DNA of 64,000 nt, taken from NCBI GenBank assembly GCA_013289765.1, contig JABCZI010000001.1, positions 1 through 64,000 of the forward strand. The letters are read 5' to 3'. Below, piece by piece: positions 43,340 through 51,946 of the stretch. Source of the DNA: Acidobacteriota bacterium (GTDB lineage Bacteria; Acidobacteriota; Terriglobia; Terriglobales; Acidobacteriaceae). How positions within the stretch are numbered: the first letter of the stretch is position 1; every line of letters begins with the position of its first letter. The notes beneath the pieces are model-generated. The model had not been told where the DNA came from. It did no database searches and worked only from the letters and a program-made list of their open reading frames with translations. The position numbers and the translations under genes are program-made.

Positions 43340-43906
43340 GTGGCGACCTTCTACACGGATGTTATTTCAAAGGATGCGCGCTTCGGTTCGCTGACTCGTG
43401 TTGCCGACCCTTCCCTGCTCGAACCCGGCACCCGGCAACTGGTGGAACGCATAATCACTGCATCGCAGCAGATGGGAATTGAAGTCCTGATCTACGAGAC
43501 CTATCGCAGTCAGGACCGTCAGCAGCAACTGTTCAATAGCGGCGCATCCAAACTTCGAACTGTCGGCGTCCATCACTACGGACTGGCCTGCGACATTGTT
43601 CGCTCAGTCGGCGGCGAGCCTTGCTGGAAAGGCGATTTCACATTCCTTGGACAACTCGCGCAGAGCTCCGGACTCATATGGGGCGGCGACTGGGGCGCCC
43701 CGCAAATCAAACACAGCTTCATCGATAGCGTGCACGTGCAGCGATGTACCGTCGCCCGCCAGGGCGATCTTTTCGCCGGAGTCTGGTATCCCGACCAAAC
43801 CTACAATCCCTATAACGATGTGCAGCATCTTTTTGCCGACACCAGGAAGCCCGCCAAGGCCGTCGCGAAAACCGGAAGACCACCAACCAGAAGTCAACGA
43901 GCTTAA
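43340..43906 (+). CDS. M15-family D,D/L,D-peptidase-like protein (CwlK/VanY type)
   Basis: The 188-aa protein has FGSLTRVADPSLLEPGTRQLVERIIT, YRSQDRQQQLFNSGASKL and the zinc-site motifs GVHHYGLACDIV (HxxxxxxD) and SVHVQ. Relatives cleave L-Ala-D-Glu or D-Ala-D-Ala bonds in peptidoglycan. No signal peptide is seen, so it may need lysis or another route, as for phage endolysins. The GTG start at 43340 is preceded by GGAGA. Confidence 0.85.
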   Translation: MATFYTDVISKDARFGSLTRVADPSLLEPGTRQLVERIITASQQMGIEVLIYETYRSQDRQQQLFNSGASKLRTVGVHHYGLACDIVRSVGGEPCWKGDFTFLGQLAQSSGLIWGGDWGAPQIKHSFIDSVHVQRCTVARQGDLFAGVWYPDQTYNPYNDVQHLFADTRKPAKAVAKTGRPPTRSQRA

Positions 43907-44040
43907 GCAAACATCCTGGCCCCGCCTACCATTCACGTCGGTCGCCTTCCGCTTATCGGCTCACGATTCTGCGCAGGATTTCAACCCATGCATTAGTATG
44001 TTGCGTTGCCGTTCCCGCACCTAAAAGGATCTGATCGACC

Positions 44041-45717
44041 ATGCCTCGAAATGACAATGACGATGACGCGACTCTTGCCGCCAACCGCCGTTCGTTCCTG
44101 AAGACTGCCGTATGTGGCAGTGTCGCCGCGACGCTTACCCCACTCTATCCGGCGCTGGGAGCAGCGCGAGAAATAGTCCCGGCGGCTGCAGCGCCCGAGG
44201 GCAAATCGTTTGAGCTCGAGGAAATCACCATCGCAGAGTTGCAGGATGGAATGAAGTCCGGAAAGTTCACAGCCCGCTCATTGGTCGAGAAGTATTCGGA
44301 GCGCATCGATGAGATCGACAAACACGGGCCATCCATCAACGCCATCATCGAACGGAATCCGGATGCGCTCTCCATTGCTGAAGCGCTCGATCAGGAACGC
44401 AAGGCCAAAGGCCCGCGCGGTCCCATGCACGGCATTCCTGTGCTGATCAAAGACAACATCGATACTGCGGATAAAATGATGACCACCGCCGGATCGCTGG
44501 CTCTCGTCGGGTCGAAGCCGCTCGAGGATTCTTTTGTGGCGCAGAAACTTCGCAGCGCCGGAGCCGTCATCCTGGGCAAAACCAATCTCAGCGAGTGGGC
44601 GAATATTCGCTCCAGCCACTCCACCAGCGGATGGAGCGGGCGCGGCGGCCTCACCAGAAATCCTTACGCGCTTGATCGCAATCCTTGCGGCTCGAGTTCC
44701 GGCACCGGCTCTGGAATTTCCGCCAACCTCGCTGCCGTGGGCATCGGCACGGAGACCGACGGCTCCATCGTCTGCCCGTCGTCTTCAAACGGCCTTGCCG
44801 GAATCAAACCCACTGTCGGCCTGATCAGCCGGAATGGAATCATTCCAATTTCTCACACGCAGGACAGCGCGGGGCCCATGTGCCGCACCGTACTCGACGC
44901 GGCTACTTTGCTTGGCGTGCTCACCGGCATCGATCCCGGAGATTCGGCGACCGCCGCCAGCGCAGGCAAGTCTCATACCGGCTACACCCAGTTCTGCGAT
45001 CCCAATGGCCTGAAGGGCGCTCGCATCGGGGTCGCGAGAAAATACTTCGGATTCAGCGACCCCGTCGACGCGCTCATGGAGCAAGCCCTCGACGCGATGA
45101 AGAAACAGGGCGCTGTATTGGTTGATCCGGCCGACATCGAAACTCTGGGTAAGTTCGATGAAAGCGAGCTATTGATCTTTATGTACGAGTTGAAGGCCGA
45201 TCTGAATGCCTATCTCGCACGCCTCGGCCCCAATGCCCCGGTCCGTACTTTGAAAGACATTATCGATTTCAACGAGCGCAATAAGCAGAAAGAGATGCCT
45301 TACTTTGGCCAGGACTTATTCGTCAAAGCCGAAGCTAAGGGTCCGCTTACTGAAAAATCCTATCTCGACACGATAGAAAAGAACCATCAATTGGCTCGCA
45401 CCGAGGGCATAGACGCTACTATGGACAAGTACCATCTCGACGCAATCGTTGCCCCCACCGGCGGTCCCGCATGGCTGACCGACCTGATCAATGGGGACCA
45501 CTTTGCCGGCGGAAGCTCCAATGCCGCCGCGGTCGCGGGCTATCCCAACATCAACGTAACTGCGGGATCTATTTCGGGGCTGCCCGTCGGAATCTCTTTT
45601 TTCGGGCGCGCCTGGAGCGAACCTACTCTTATCCGCCTGGCTTTCGCTTTCGAGCAAGCCACGAAAGCTCGCCAGGCTCCACGTTTCTTATCTACTATCG
45701 GCGATGGTAAGAACTGA
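44041..45717 (+). CDS. Tat-exported amidase (amidase-signature family)
   Basis: The 558-aa protein has a twin-arginine signal (NRRSFLKTAVCGSVAATL) for export in folded form. The amidase-signature core shows the catalytic Lys in PVLIKDNIDTAD, the Gly/Ser loop CGSSSGTGSGISANLAAVGIG with the cis-Ser, and the nucleophile region TETDGSIVCPSSSNGLAGIKPT. The family hydrolyses amides; it resembles enantioselective or peptide amidases rather than GatA. It is transcribed alone. Confidence 0.92.
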   Translation: MPRNDNDDDATLAANRRSFLKTAVCGSVAATLTPLYPALGAAREIVPAAAAPEGKSFELEEITIAELQDGMKSGKFTARSLVEKYSERIDEIDKHGPSINAIIERNPDALSIAEALDQERKAKGPRGPMHGIPVLIKDNIDTADKMMTTAGSLALVGSKPLEDSFVAQKLRSAGAVILGKTNLSEWANIRSSHSTSGWSGRGGLTRNPYALDRNPCGSSSGTGSGISANLAAVGIGTETDGSIVCPSSSNGLAGIKPTVGLISRNGIIPISHTQDSAGPMCRTVLDAATLLGVLTGIDPGDSATAASAGKSHTGYTQFCDPNGLKGARIGVARKYFGFSDPVDALMEQALDAMKKQGAVLVDPADIETLGKFDESELLIFMYELKADLNAYLARLGPNAPVRTLKDIIDFNERNKQKEMPYFGQDLFVKAEAKGPLTEKSYLDTIEKNHQLARTEGIDATMDKYHLDAIVAPTGGPAWLTDLINGDHFAGGSSNAAAVAGYPNINVTAGSISGLPVGISFFGRAWSEPTLIRLAFAFEQATKARQAPRFLSTIGDGKN

Positions 45718-45887
45718 CATAGCAACCGGGTAAGCACTAACTCCCTTGTCTCCCTAATTCGCCTTCCTGATTCGCGACGAGAGTCCAAGATCAGCTTCGG
45801 GCGATGCCATTCCCCAATAGGTAAACGCCGAAATACACTCACCTAAGTCCATTCGTGTTAGCCTTACCTGCAAGGGGGTATTAATCA

Positions 45888-46112
45888 ATGATGAACAAAG
45901 TAGTCATTTCCCTGCGGAAGGAGTACTCCCGCCTTGAAAAAGAGATGGGACAAGTAGGGAAGGCGCTGGACGCTCTCGGTCATGCCGGCGGCAAAAAGCT
46001 CAGAAGCACTGGCCGTACGTTGAGCAAAGATGCCCGCAGGCGAATCGCAGAAGCGCAAAAGCTACGCTGGGCTAAAGTCCGAAAGGCTGCAGCCAAGCTA
46101 GTCAAGTCGTAA
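45888..46112 (+). CDS. Small basic protein with histone-like tail motif, unknown
   Basis: The 74-aa protein has an N-terminal helix (VVISLRKEYSRLEKEMGQVGKAL) and the C-terminal motif RTLSKDARRRIAEAQKLRWAKVRKAA. The element SxxARxRIAxAQxxRWAKVR is recurrent in small bacterial proteins and could bind nucleic acid. The ribosome site is GGGGG with an A/T-rich spacer. A strong hairpin follows the stop. Confidence 0.7.
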   Translation: MMNKVVISLRKEYSRLEKEMGQVGKALDALGHAGGKKLRSTGRTLSKDARRRIAEAQKLRWAKVRKAAAKLVKS

Positions 46113-46143
46113 GTACAGAAATGCTTTCGCAAGCACCGCAGCC

Positions 46144-46185
46144 GGCCTCGTTCGTAGACTTCTCCTACAAATTGCGAACGAGGCC
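46144..46185 (+). terminator. Inverted repeat after the small basic protein gene
   Basis: GGCCTCGTTCG and CGAACGAGGCC pair over 11 bp around a 20-nt loop. There is no T-tract, so it may be a Rho-dependent pause, an mRNA 3' stabiliser or a protein site instead of a simple terminator. Confidence 0.5.
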
Positions 46186-46268
46186 CCAGCTTCGGAATCC
46201 TATCCAAAGCAAATCGTTGTCAGCTTCGGGGCATATCCAGATCTTCTCTTAGCTGACCTAAGCTCGCC

Positions 46269-47159
46269 CTAGCGCGCCGCCGGCTTCCACTTATTCAGAA
46301 ATTCAAGCAACGCCTGCGGAGTAAGCGCGCGGGCATCCTCGAACTCCCCATTTTTCTGACTAATGACCAGCGTGCCGTCACCCTCAGCCACCGCCAGGGC
46401 GGGAACGCCTTTGTCCAGCGGCACATCGAATTGCTTCACAAGGTCGGAATTCTTTTTCCCATCTGGACCAATATCCACATGCACCAATTCATATCCCGCC
46501 GCCAGCACCGGCGCTAAATCAGGACGCTGAAACGCCAGGTCCAGCACGTAGCAGTCATAACACCAGTTGGCGCCGAAAACCAGCAGCACACGTTTGTGCT
46601 GCGCAGCGGCTTTCTGCTCGGCTTCTCTAATCTCGACGTGCGCATCGGCATCATCGGGATAAATATTCTTCTTCATATCCGACGGCTGCTTCAGGTGAGG
46701 GGCGTCCGTCCTTTCTACGCCGACGATCTTCCACTGCTCTCCCTGCTTCTGCCAACCTTGCGCATCGGTCACGCTCATGCTCTGACCATTGGGCTGACCT
46801 GTCACCTCAGCTTTGAAGATAATTCCCACGCGGTTCGATCCCTCTTTGAGCCGCACGATTTCCAGTTTCATATCGCGCGCTTTTAACCCCAGCCAGAAAC
46901 TGCAATCCGAATCGGCATCGCTCTTAGCGCCATCCGCTTGCACCTGTGCCGCTGGATCGGTGCTGTAGAAGGCTTTTAAACTCGCTGTGTCGCCCGCAAG
47001 AATCGCGCGCCGCCACTGGTCGAGCGGAGCAAACCCTGTCCGCGAATCGGCCGCTGAATTCTGCGCAAAGGAGCGCTCTGCTCCGGCCATCACGATCGCC
47101 ATTGCAGCCACGATAACAACGCAGATGAAGCGTCTCATCAGTGTCTTTGTCTTTTCCAT
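46269..47159 (-). CDS. Exported thioredoxin-like protein with NTF2-like N-terminal part
   Basis: The 296-aa protein has a signal-peptide-like leader (FICVVIVAAMAIVMAG). An NTF2/SnoaL-like segment follows (PLDQWRRAILAGDTASLKAFYSTDP, VGIIFKAEVTG), then a thioredoxin fold with VLLVFGANWCYDCYVLD. The active site WCYDC lies at about residue 195. It is like DUF899/thioredoxin_7 proteins that act in periplasmic redox. The stop is convergent with the small basic protein gene. Confidence 0.85.
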   Translation of the reverse strand: MEKTKTLMRRFICVVIVAAMAIVMAGAERSFAQNSAADSRTGFAPLDQWRRAILAGDTASLKAFYSTDPAAQVQADGAKSDADSDCSFWLGLKARDMKLEIVRLKEGSNRVGIIFKAEVTGQPNGQSMSVTDAQGWQKQGEQWKIVGVERTDAPHLKQPSDMKKNIYPDDADAHVEIREAEQKAAAQHKRVLLVFGANWCYDCYVLDLAFQRPDLAPVLAAGYELVHVDIGPDGKKNSDLVKQFDVPLDKGVPALAVAEGDGTLVISQKNGEFEDARALTPQALLEFLNKWKPAAR

Positions 47160-47417
47160 TGCACCACCTCTTCCAAATTTTCGCGGAGATCCTTCTCCAG
47201 TCGCGACCGCCCCGTAGATTCTATCCGATGAACATCCCTATGCATTTCGAAGCTGCGGCCATATCCGGATTTTGCTAAGATGGCGGTGTGCCGGGTCCAC
47301 TTCCGGTTTCTTCACTCCCATGCGCATCCTCAAGCGCGGCTTCACTTGACGGCGTTCCCTTAAGACGCCCGTGTGTCGTTTCCAACCTCATTGAAGAATT
47401 GAAAGGAGGCCGCCTCT

Positions 47418-48407
47418 ATGCTGCGCAATATTTGCATCTTGTCGTCCCTGTTTCTGACTTTCACTCTGTCCACCTTCGCACAGGATTCCCGCCACTTCAC
47501 ATTTCACTATGGCTTTACCGTAAGGAATCTTCCTGCTGGAAAGAGAGTCCGGATCTGGATCCCCGCAGCTCAATCCGACTCGTTTCAAGAAGTGAAAGTA
47601 ATCTCTGCCCATGGCGATCTGCCCCTTACAAAAGCCGCCGAGTCAAAATACGGCAATCAGATCTACTACGCCGAGACTAATTCCGCGCAACCCGAAATGC
47701 ACTTCGATGTGCAGTATGACGTCGTACGCCATGAGCGGCTGGGGTTGGGGCAAAGCGCTCCGCACACAATTGCCGTGGCCCTCTCCTCTACGGAGAGGCA
47801 TCAGGACTTGCAGCCCGATTCCCTCGTCCCTATCACTGGCCTGCCCGCTGATCTAGCCGTCAAAGTTACTCAAGGCAAAACTCAGCCGCTCGATAAAGCC
47901 CGCGCCATCTACGATTACGTTTTCACCACCATGCGCTACGACAAAACCGGAATCGGCTGGGGACACGGCGACGTCCTCTACGCCTGCGATGCGAAGAAGG
48001 GTAACTGCACCGACTTTCATTCCTTGTTCATTGCGATGGCTCGCTCCCAGGGCCTACCGGCACGCTTCGAGATCGGATTCCCTTTGCCGCCCGACAAGCA
48101 CTCCGGCGAAATTGCCGGCTACCATTGCTGGTCCGATTTCTACGTCGATGGCAAAGGATGGATTCCGGTGGATATTTCCGAGGCCTGGAAGCATCCGGAG
48201 AAACGCGACTACTTTTTCGGCGCTCACGACGTGAACCGGATGCAATTCAGCTTGGGCCGCGACCTGAGCCTGAACCCGACGCAGGGTGGCAAGCCGCTAA
48301 ACTACTTCGTCTATCCCTATGTGGAGGTTGATGGCCGGGAATTTCCAAATGTCGCGCTGGCGTTCTCATTTGCCGATGCGGACTCGCCCGTCGCAACGCG
48401 ACAGTAG
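47418..48407 (+). CDS. Exported transglutaminase-like protein
   Basis: The 329-aa protein has a signal peptide (ICILSSLFLTFTLSTFA). The transglutaminase-like core carries the triad Cys in KKGNCTDFHSLFIAMARSQGLPAR, His in AGYHCWSDFYVDGKGWIPVD and Asp in VDISEA. Such proteins are usually peptidases or amidases in bacteria. Its stop overlaps nothing; the following gene is convergent 16 bp away. Confidence 0.88.
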   Translation: MLRNICILSSLFLTFTLSTFAQDSRHFTFHYGFTVRNLPAGKRVRIWIPAAQSDSFQEVKVISAHGDLPLTKAAESKYGNQIYYAETNSAQPEMHFDVQYDVVRHERLGLGQSAPHTIAVALSSTERHQDLQPDSLVPITGLPADLAVKVTQGKTQPLDKARAIYDYVFTTMRYDKTGIGWGHGDVLYACDAKKGNCTDFHSLFIAMARSQGLPARFEIGFPLPPDKHSGEIAGYHCWSDFYVDGKGWIPVDISEAWKHPEKRDYFFGAHDVNRMQFSLGRDLSLNPTQGGKPLNYFVYPYVEVDGREFPNVALAFSFADADSPVATRQ

Positions 48408-48423
48408 GAACTTATCTAGCCGC

Positions 48424-49539
48424 CTAGATCATGGCTACAAACCCGGGGCCGCCGGGCGGGGATATATCTGGCGGTGGCGCGGGTGGCCGATGCGTGGGGC
48501 CATCCGCCGGCTTGGGGACATCCTGCTCATCCTCCCCGGGCCGGCGCATCGTTGGCGCGTTCGCCGGACGCACATCCTCCGGCTCCTTTTTCGCCTCCCG
48601 TTCGGGCTGCTGTAAGACGACTTCTTTTTCTGTGCGCACGATCTTCTCGCCGCCCACTCTCATCGTCTCAACCCTTACCACTTCATCTCCCACCAGCCGC
48701 ACGAAATCCACATCCGCGGGAGGCTCGCCATAAATCCATTCTTCGTATTCCGTCTCGCCGTCGCGCTCCCGCACTTTCTTCGGCGGCTTGCCCTTGGCGT
48801 GAATCACCATTTCCTGATTCATTCCCACCAGCACATGATGCGCCTGAATCGCCTCCTTCACCTTGGGAGGCACCGTATCCAGATAGGCCTGCTCTTTATT
48901 TCTGGCATTAAAATCGAGCACCGGATACAACAACGCTCGCAGTTGCTGTGCGCTCATCTCCGGAACATACTTGCCGAAGTGAACGTCCACGAACGAACCG
49001 TGCGGGTTGGCTTGCGGATCGTTTTGCGGCGCCTGCATCGTTCCGCCCGCACCCGCGACCTGAATGTGCTGGTACCACTTCTGGCGATGCACCGGCCCGC
49101 CATTGATTTCGAAATGAATGTGATCGTCTTTGATGCGCACAAATGAAATGTGCGCCGGATCGCCGGGCTTTATCGATGGCCCCCACAGCGCGAGGACCTG
49201 CTGCAATTCCTCGCCGTTGGGTGTAACCACCCCTTCTTTTAGATGAAGGCCCTTCGCGCCCATGGGAAAGGCTGTTCGCGCATACACCAATTGGGTTTCG
49301 AAGTCGCGGATGATTTCCAATCGGGTCTGCCTCGAGATCCGCGGAGCATCGCGGGCAATCGGCGGAGCTATCGGCGCAGGCGGCTGACCGCTCGCCGCTT
49401 TATTGTCTGCCGCCGCTTTGTCTGCAGAAGACGCGGAGGACCTTTGCGCCTGAACAGACTCTACCGCCTGGGCGGATGCGAGCAAGGGGGTGATCAACAG
49501 AGGCAAAACCAGAAGGGTGGTAGTCCGAAAACGCAGCAT
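48424..49539 (-). CDS. Secreted protein of unknown function, proline-rich tail
   Basis: The protein of about 371 aa has a signal peptide (TTTLLVLPLLITPLLASA) and an Ala/Ser/Pro-rich linker. A conserved-looking middle (RDFETQLVYARTAFPMGAKGLHLKEG, HIHFEINGGPVHRQKWYQHIQV, FNARNKEQAYLDTVPPKVKEAIQAHHVLVGMN) is followed by an acidic/Pro tail. The segment EMVIHAKGKPPKKVRERDGETEYEEWIYG occurs in a group of acidobacterial outer proteins as I know them, function unassigned. ATG 49539 has GGGG at seven bases and is preferred. Confidence 0.65.
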   Translation of the reverse strand: MLRFRTTTLLVLPLLITPLLASAQAVESVQAQRSSASSADKAAADNKAASGQPPAPIAPPIARDAPRISRQTRLEIIRDFETQLVYARTAFPMGAKGLHLKEGVVTPNGEELQQVLALWGPSIKPGDPAHISFVRIKDDHIHFEINGGPVHRQKWYQHIQVAGAGGTMQAPQNDPQANPHGSFVDVHFGKYVPEMSAQQLRALLYPVLDFNARNKEQAYLDTVPPKVKEAIQAHHVLVGMNQEMVIHAKGKPPKKVRERDGETEYEEWIYGEPPADVDFVRLVGDEVVRVETMRVGGEKIVRTEKEVVLQQPEREAKKEPEDVRPANAPTMRRPGEDEQDVPKPADGPTHRPPAPPPDISPPGGPGFVAMI

Positions 49540-49618
49540 GTGAAACCCCAAAGGACCAAAGCTATTATAAGCGATGAGGCTGGGGAATGCAGGGTTGCGG
49601 CCAATCGTCAGTTCTTGA

Positions 49619-49876
49619 TTAAACGGTCTCGGGTCCCCGCTTCTTGTACTGCTGGCACTTGGTCATGATGGCGGAACGCAGCCGCGTGCGAAGATCATCG
49701 GGCAGTTCATAGAGCTGAGAGTCGCGATAAATCTCGATGGTCTTCTTCGTGGTGTCACAAACCACGTAGCAGTTATGGCACCAGGAAAGATGGTTTTCCA
49801 ACTCGGCCTTTGTAGGTTCGTCGAGGACCCCGTCCAAATAATTTGTCAGCTCGTGCAAGAACTCAGAGCATTTCAC
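49619..49876 (-). CDS. Zinc-finger anti-sigma factor (zf-HC2/ZAS)
   Basis: The 85-aa protein MKCSEFLHELTNYLDGVLD...HLSWCHNCYVVC contains the HxxxCxxC zinc-binding motif of ZAS anti-sigma domains, without a transmembrane helix, so it is cytosolic and possibly redox-sensing. It overlaps the sigma factor stop by 4 bp and presumably binds that sigma factor. Confidence 0.9.
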   Translation of the reverse strand: MKCSEFLHELTNYLDGVLDEPTKAELENHLSWCHNCYVVCDTTKKTIEIYRDSQLYELPDDLRTRLRSAIMTKCQQYKKRGPETV

Positions 49877-50502
49877 TGGTTGCCATCTCCACTCTCGCGT
49901 TTCTGGAAGAACCTTCCCAGGCGCTCACGAAGCTGCAGGCGGGCCCGCAACAATCGCGATTTCACCGCCGGCACGCTCAACTCCAGCGCTGCGGCGGTCT
50001 CCTCGGTCGAAAGTCCTTCTACGTCCCTTAGCACAAACACGGTTCGAAAGCCTGGGGGAAGGCCTTGAATCGTCTTACTCAAAATCTCCCGTAACTCCGC
50101 TTGCGTGTACTGCTGCTCGGGATTCGGGCTCCAATCCGCTATCTCGCGCGGAAGGGAATCATCTTCGGTCTTAATGTCTTCATCGAGTGAGACCGTACGC
50201 TCCGGCTTCTTGCGGCGCAACTTCATCAACGCTTCGTTGACGGCGATGCGCACCAGCCAGGTGTAAAACTTGGACTGCTCCTGAAACTTCGCCAGGTTGC
50301 TGTACGCCTTCAGGAACGCTTCCTGCACCACATCTTCCGCATCCTCGCGGTTTTGTGTGATGTGTTGCGCAATCCGAAAGACGTTGCGGTCATAACGGCG
50401 AACCAACTCTTCAAAGGCTGAGTCGTCGCCCTTCTTGGCCGCCTGTACCAGGGTCAGTTCATCAGTAACAGGCCCCTCTAGTTTGTTTTGGATGGCTCCC
50501 AT
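49873..50502 (-). CDS. ECF RNA polymerase sigma factor (RpoE-like)
   Basis: The 209-aa protein has sigma-70 region 2 (ELVRRYDRNVFRIAQHITQNREDAEDVVQEAFLKAY) and region 4 (LPPGFRTVFVLRDVEGLSTEETAAALELSVPAVKSRLLRARLQLRERL). The start at ATG 50502 is chosen over the TTG at 50535. It is coupled to the zinc-finger anti-sigma gene; the pair would respond to envelope or oxidative stress. It is divergent from a GAF-like gene. Confidence 0.93.
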   Translation of the reverse strand: MGAIQNKLEGPVTDELTLVQAAKKGDDSAFEELVRRYDRNVFRIAQHITQNREDAEDVVQEAFLKAYSNLAKFQEQSKFYTWLVRIAVNEALMKLRRKKPERTVSLDEDIKTEDDSLPREIADWSPNPEQQYTQAELREILSKTIQGLPPGFRTVFVLRDVEGLSTEETAAALELSVPAVKSRLLRARLQLRERLGRFFQKRESGDGNQ

Positions 50503-50776
50503 TCTCTCTACGATGCAGTATTTTGCGGGTAACAAACCGCTGCTCTGAAAGGCAAGCTATTATTCTACTTGGTAACCGTAGTGTTTGCCCAACCCCTTTC
50601 GCGTTTCCGATTGCCTCCGCTTTGCGATACATTCAAGAGAGGCACTCGGTGCGCGGTTGAACACGTCCCGAGGTAATTCCACCCAGTCCCACAAGTGCCG
50701 TATAATCAGCAGTTAAGATCAGCGCCGAGGTCGGCGTCGCGGGATCGAGTGGTTCAAGGGGATACGGTCTCTAAGC

Positions 50777-51919
50777 ATGGCGGATCAGAACCAGAGGCAG
50801 AATCAAAGGCAGGATGAGGTGCGGCACCTGGTGGAACAGGCCGTTGCGCAAGCCTTTCAGTCGCAGATCCCCCCATTGCAAATCCAAATTGTGCAGCAAG
50901 TACTGCACGCGTTGCCGACTCCGGCAAACGTTGCCGCTGCGGGGGGCGGCGGAGATTCCAGCGCTCTGGTTCACGCCGTATCGAATATCCACGCTGGTAC
51001 AACCCAGAAGGAAATTCTGCGCGCGCTGCTCGATTCCGGTAGCGGCTACTGTTCCCGCATCGCCCTGTTCGTCGTGAAGGCGGGAGCCGCTTCGGGATGG
51101 CAAGCCCGCGGCTTCGGCGATGACGATGCCGTTAAAGATTTTTCTCTCGACCTGAACGCCGGTCCAGTGGCGCACACTTATCAGAATCGCGTCGCCACCC
51201 CCGGCAACGTCGCGGAGATGGGCAGGCGCTTCGTCGAACAATTCAGCAGCCCATCGAATGAACAGGTGCTGGTGTTGCCGCTGACCCTCAAAGAAAAAGT
51301 GGCCGCGCTGGTTTATGCCGATGGCGGCGATGGCGGCAAACTGGAATCCTCTTCCTTGGAATTGCTGGTGATCGCAACCAGCGCTTGGCTGGAAGTGGTC
51401 TCGCTCCGCAAACAGGCTGCAGCCCGGGACGACAGCACCATGGCGACCCGGGTCGAGCCTCCGCCGCCCTCGCCCGTGCAAACCGTTTCTTCCTTCTCTG
51501 ATCCATTCGCCTCGCATGCGCCGAAGCATGTCCCCGCTGCTCCTGCCGTCCCGGAGCCAGCAGCGGCGGAAGTAGTGGAAGTCGCCTCGGCACATACCAG
51601 CGCCGCAGCCCCCGCTGCAGCAGCGGATCCTTGGGCTGGCATGTCGCCTGAAGACGCCGACGTCCATCGCAAGGCCCAAAGATTTGCCCGCCTGCTCGTG
51701 GATGAAATCAAGCTCTACAATCAGGCCAAGGTTGCGGAAGGCCGCCGCCATAAAGATTTGTACGACCGCTTGAAAGAGGATATCGACAAGAGCCGTGGCA
51801 CTTTTCAAAAACGCTACGGCAGCACCGCAGCCGCGAGCGGCGACTATTTCCACAACGAACTATTGCGCAGTCTCGCGGAAGATGATGTCGCCATTATGGG
51901 TTCGAATTTCCGCCGCTAG
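50777..51919 (+). CDS. GAF-like domain protein with Ala/Pro-rich linker and C-terminal coiled coil, unknown
   Basis: The 380-aa protein has a Gln-rich helical start, then a GAF-like alpha/beta domain (about 60-210: SSALVHAVSNIHAGTTQKEILRALLDSG, ALFVVKAGAASGWQARGFG, VLVLPLTLKEKVAALVYADGG). A disordered Ala/Pro/Val linker (220-290) and a charged coiled coil (RFARLLVDEIKLYNQAKVAEGRRHKDLYDRLKEDI) follow. It could be a sensor or scaffold. It is followed 27 bp later by the lytic transglycosylase, likely as an operon. Confidence 0.7.
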   Translation: MADQNQRQNQRQDEVRHLVEQAVAQAFQSQIPPLQIQIVQQVLHALPTPANVAAAGGGGDSSALVHAVSNIHAGTTQKEILRALLDSGSGYCSRIALFVVKAGAASGWQARGFGDDDAVKDFSLDLNAGPVAHTYQNRVATPGNVAEMGRRFVEQFSSPSNEQVLVLPLTLKEKVAALVYADGGDGGKLESSSLELLVIATSAWLEVVSLRKQAAARDDSTMATRVEPPPPSPVQTVSSFSDPFASHAPKHVPAAPAVPEPAAAEVVEVASAHTSAAAPAAAADPWAGMSPEDADVHRKAQRFARLLVDEIKLYNQAKVAEGRRHKDLYDRLKEDIDKSRGTFQKRYGSTAAASGDYFHNELLRSLAEDDVAIMGSNFRR

Positions 51920-51946
51920 GTATGGCGGCAATTTTTTGGCATTAGC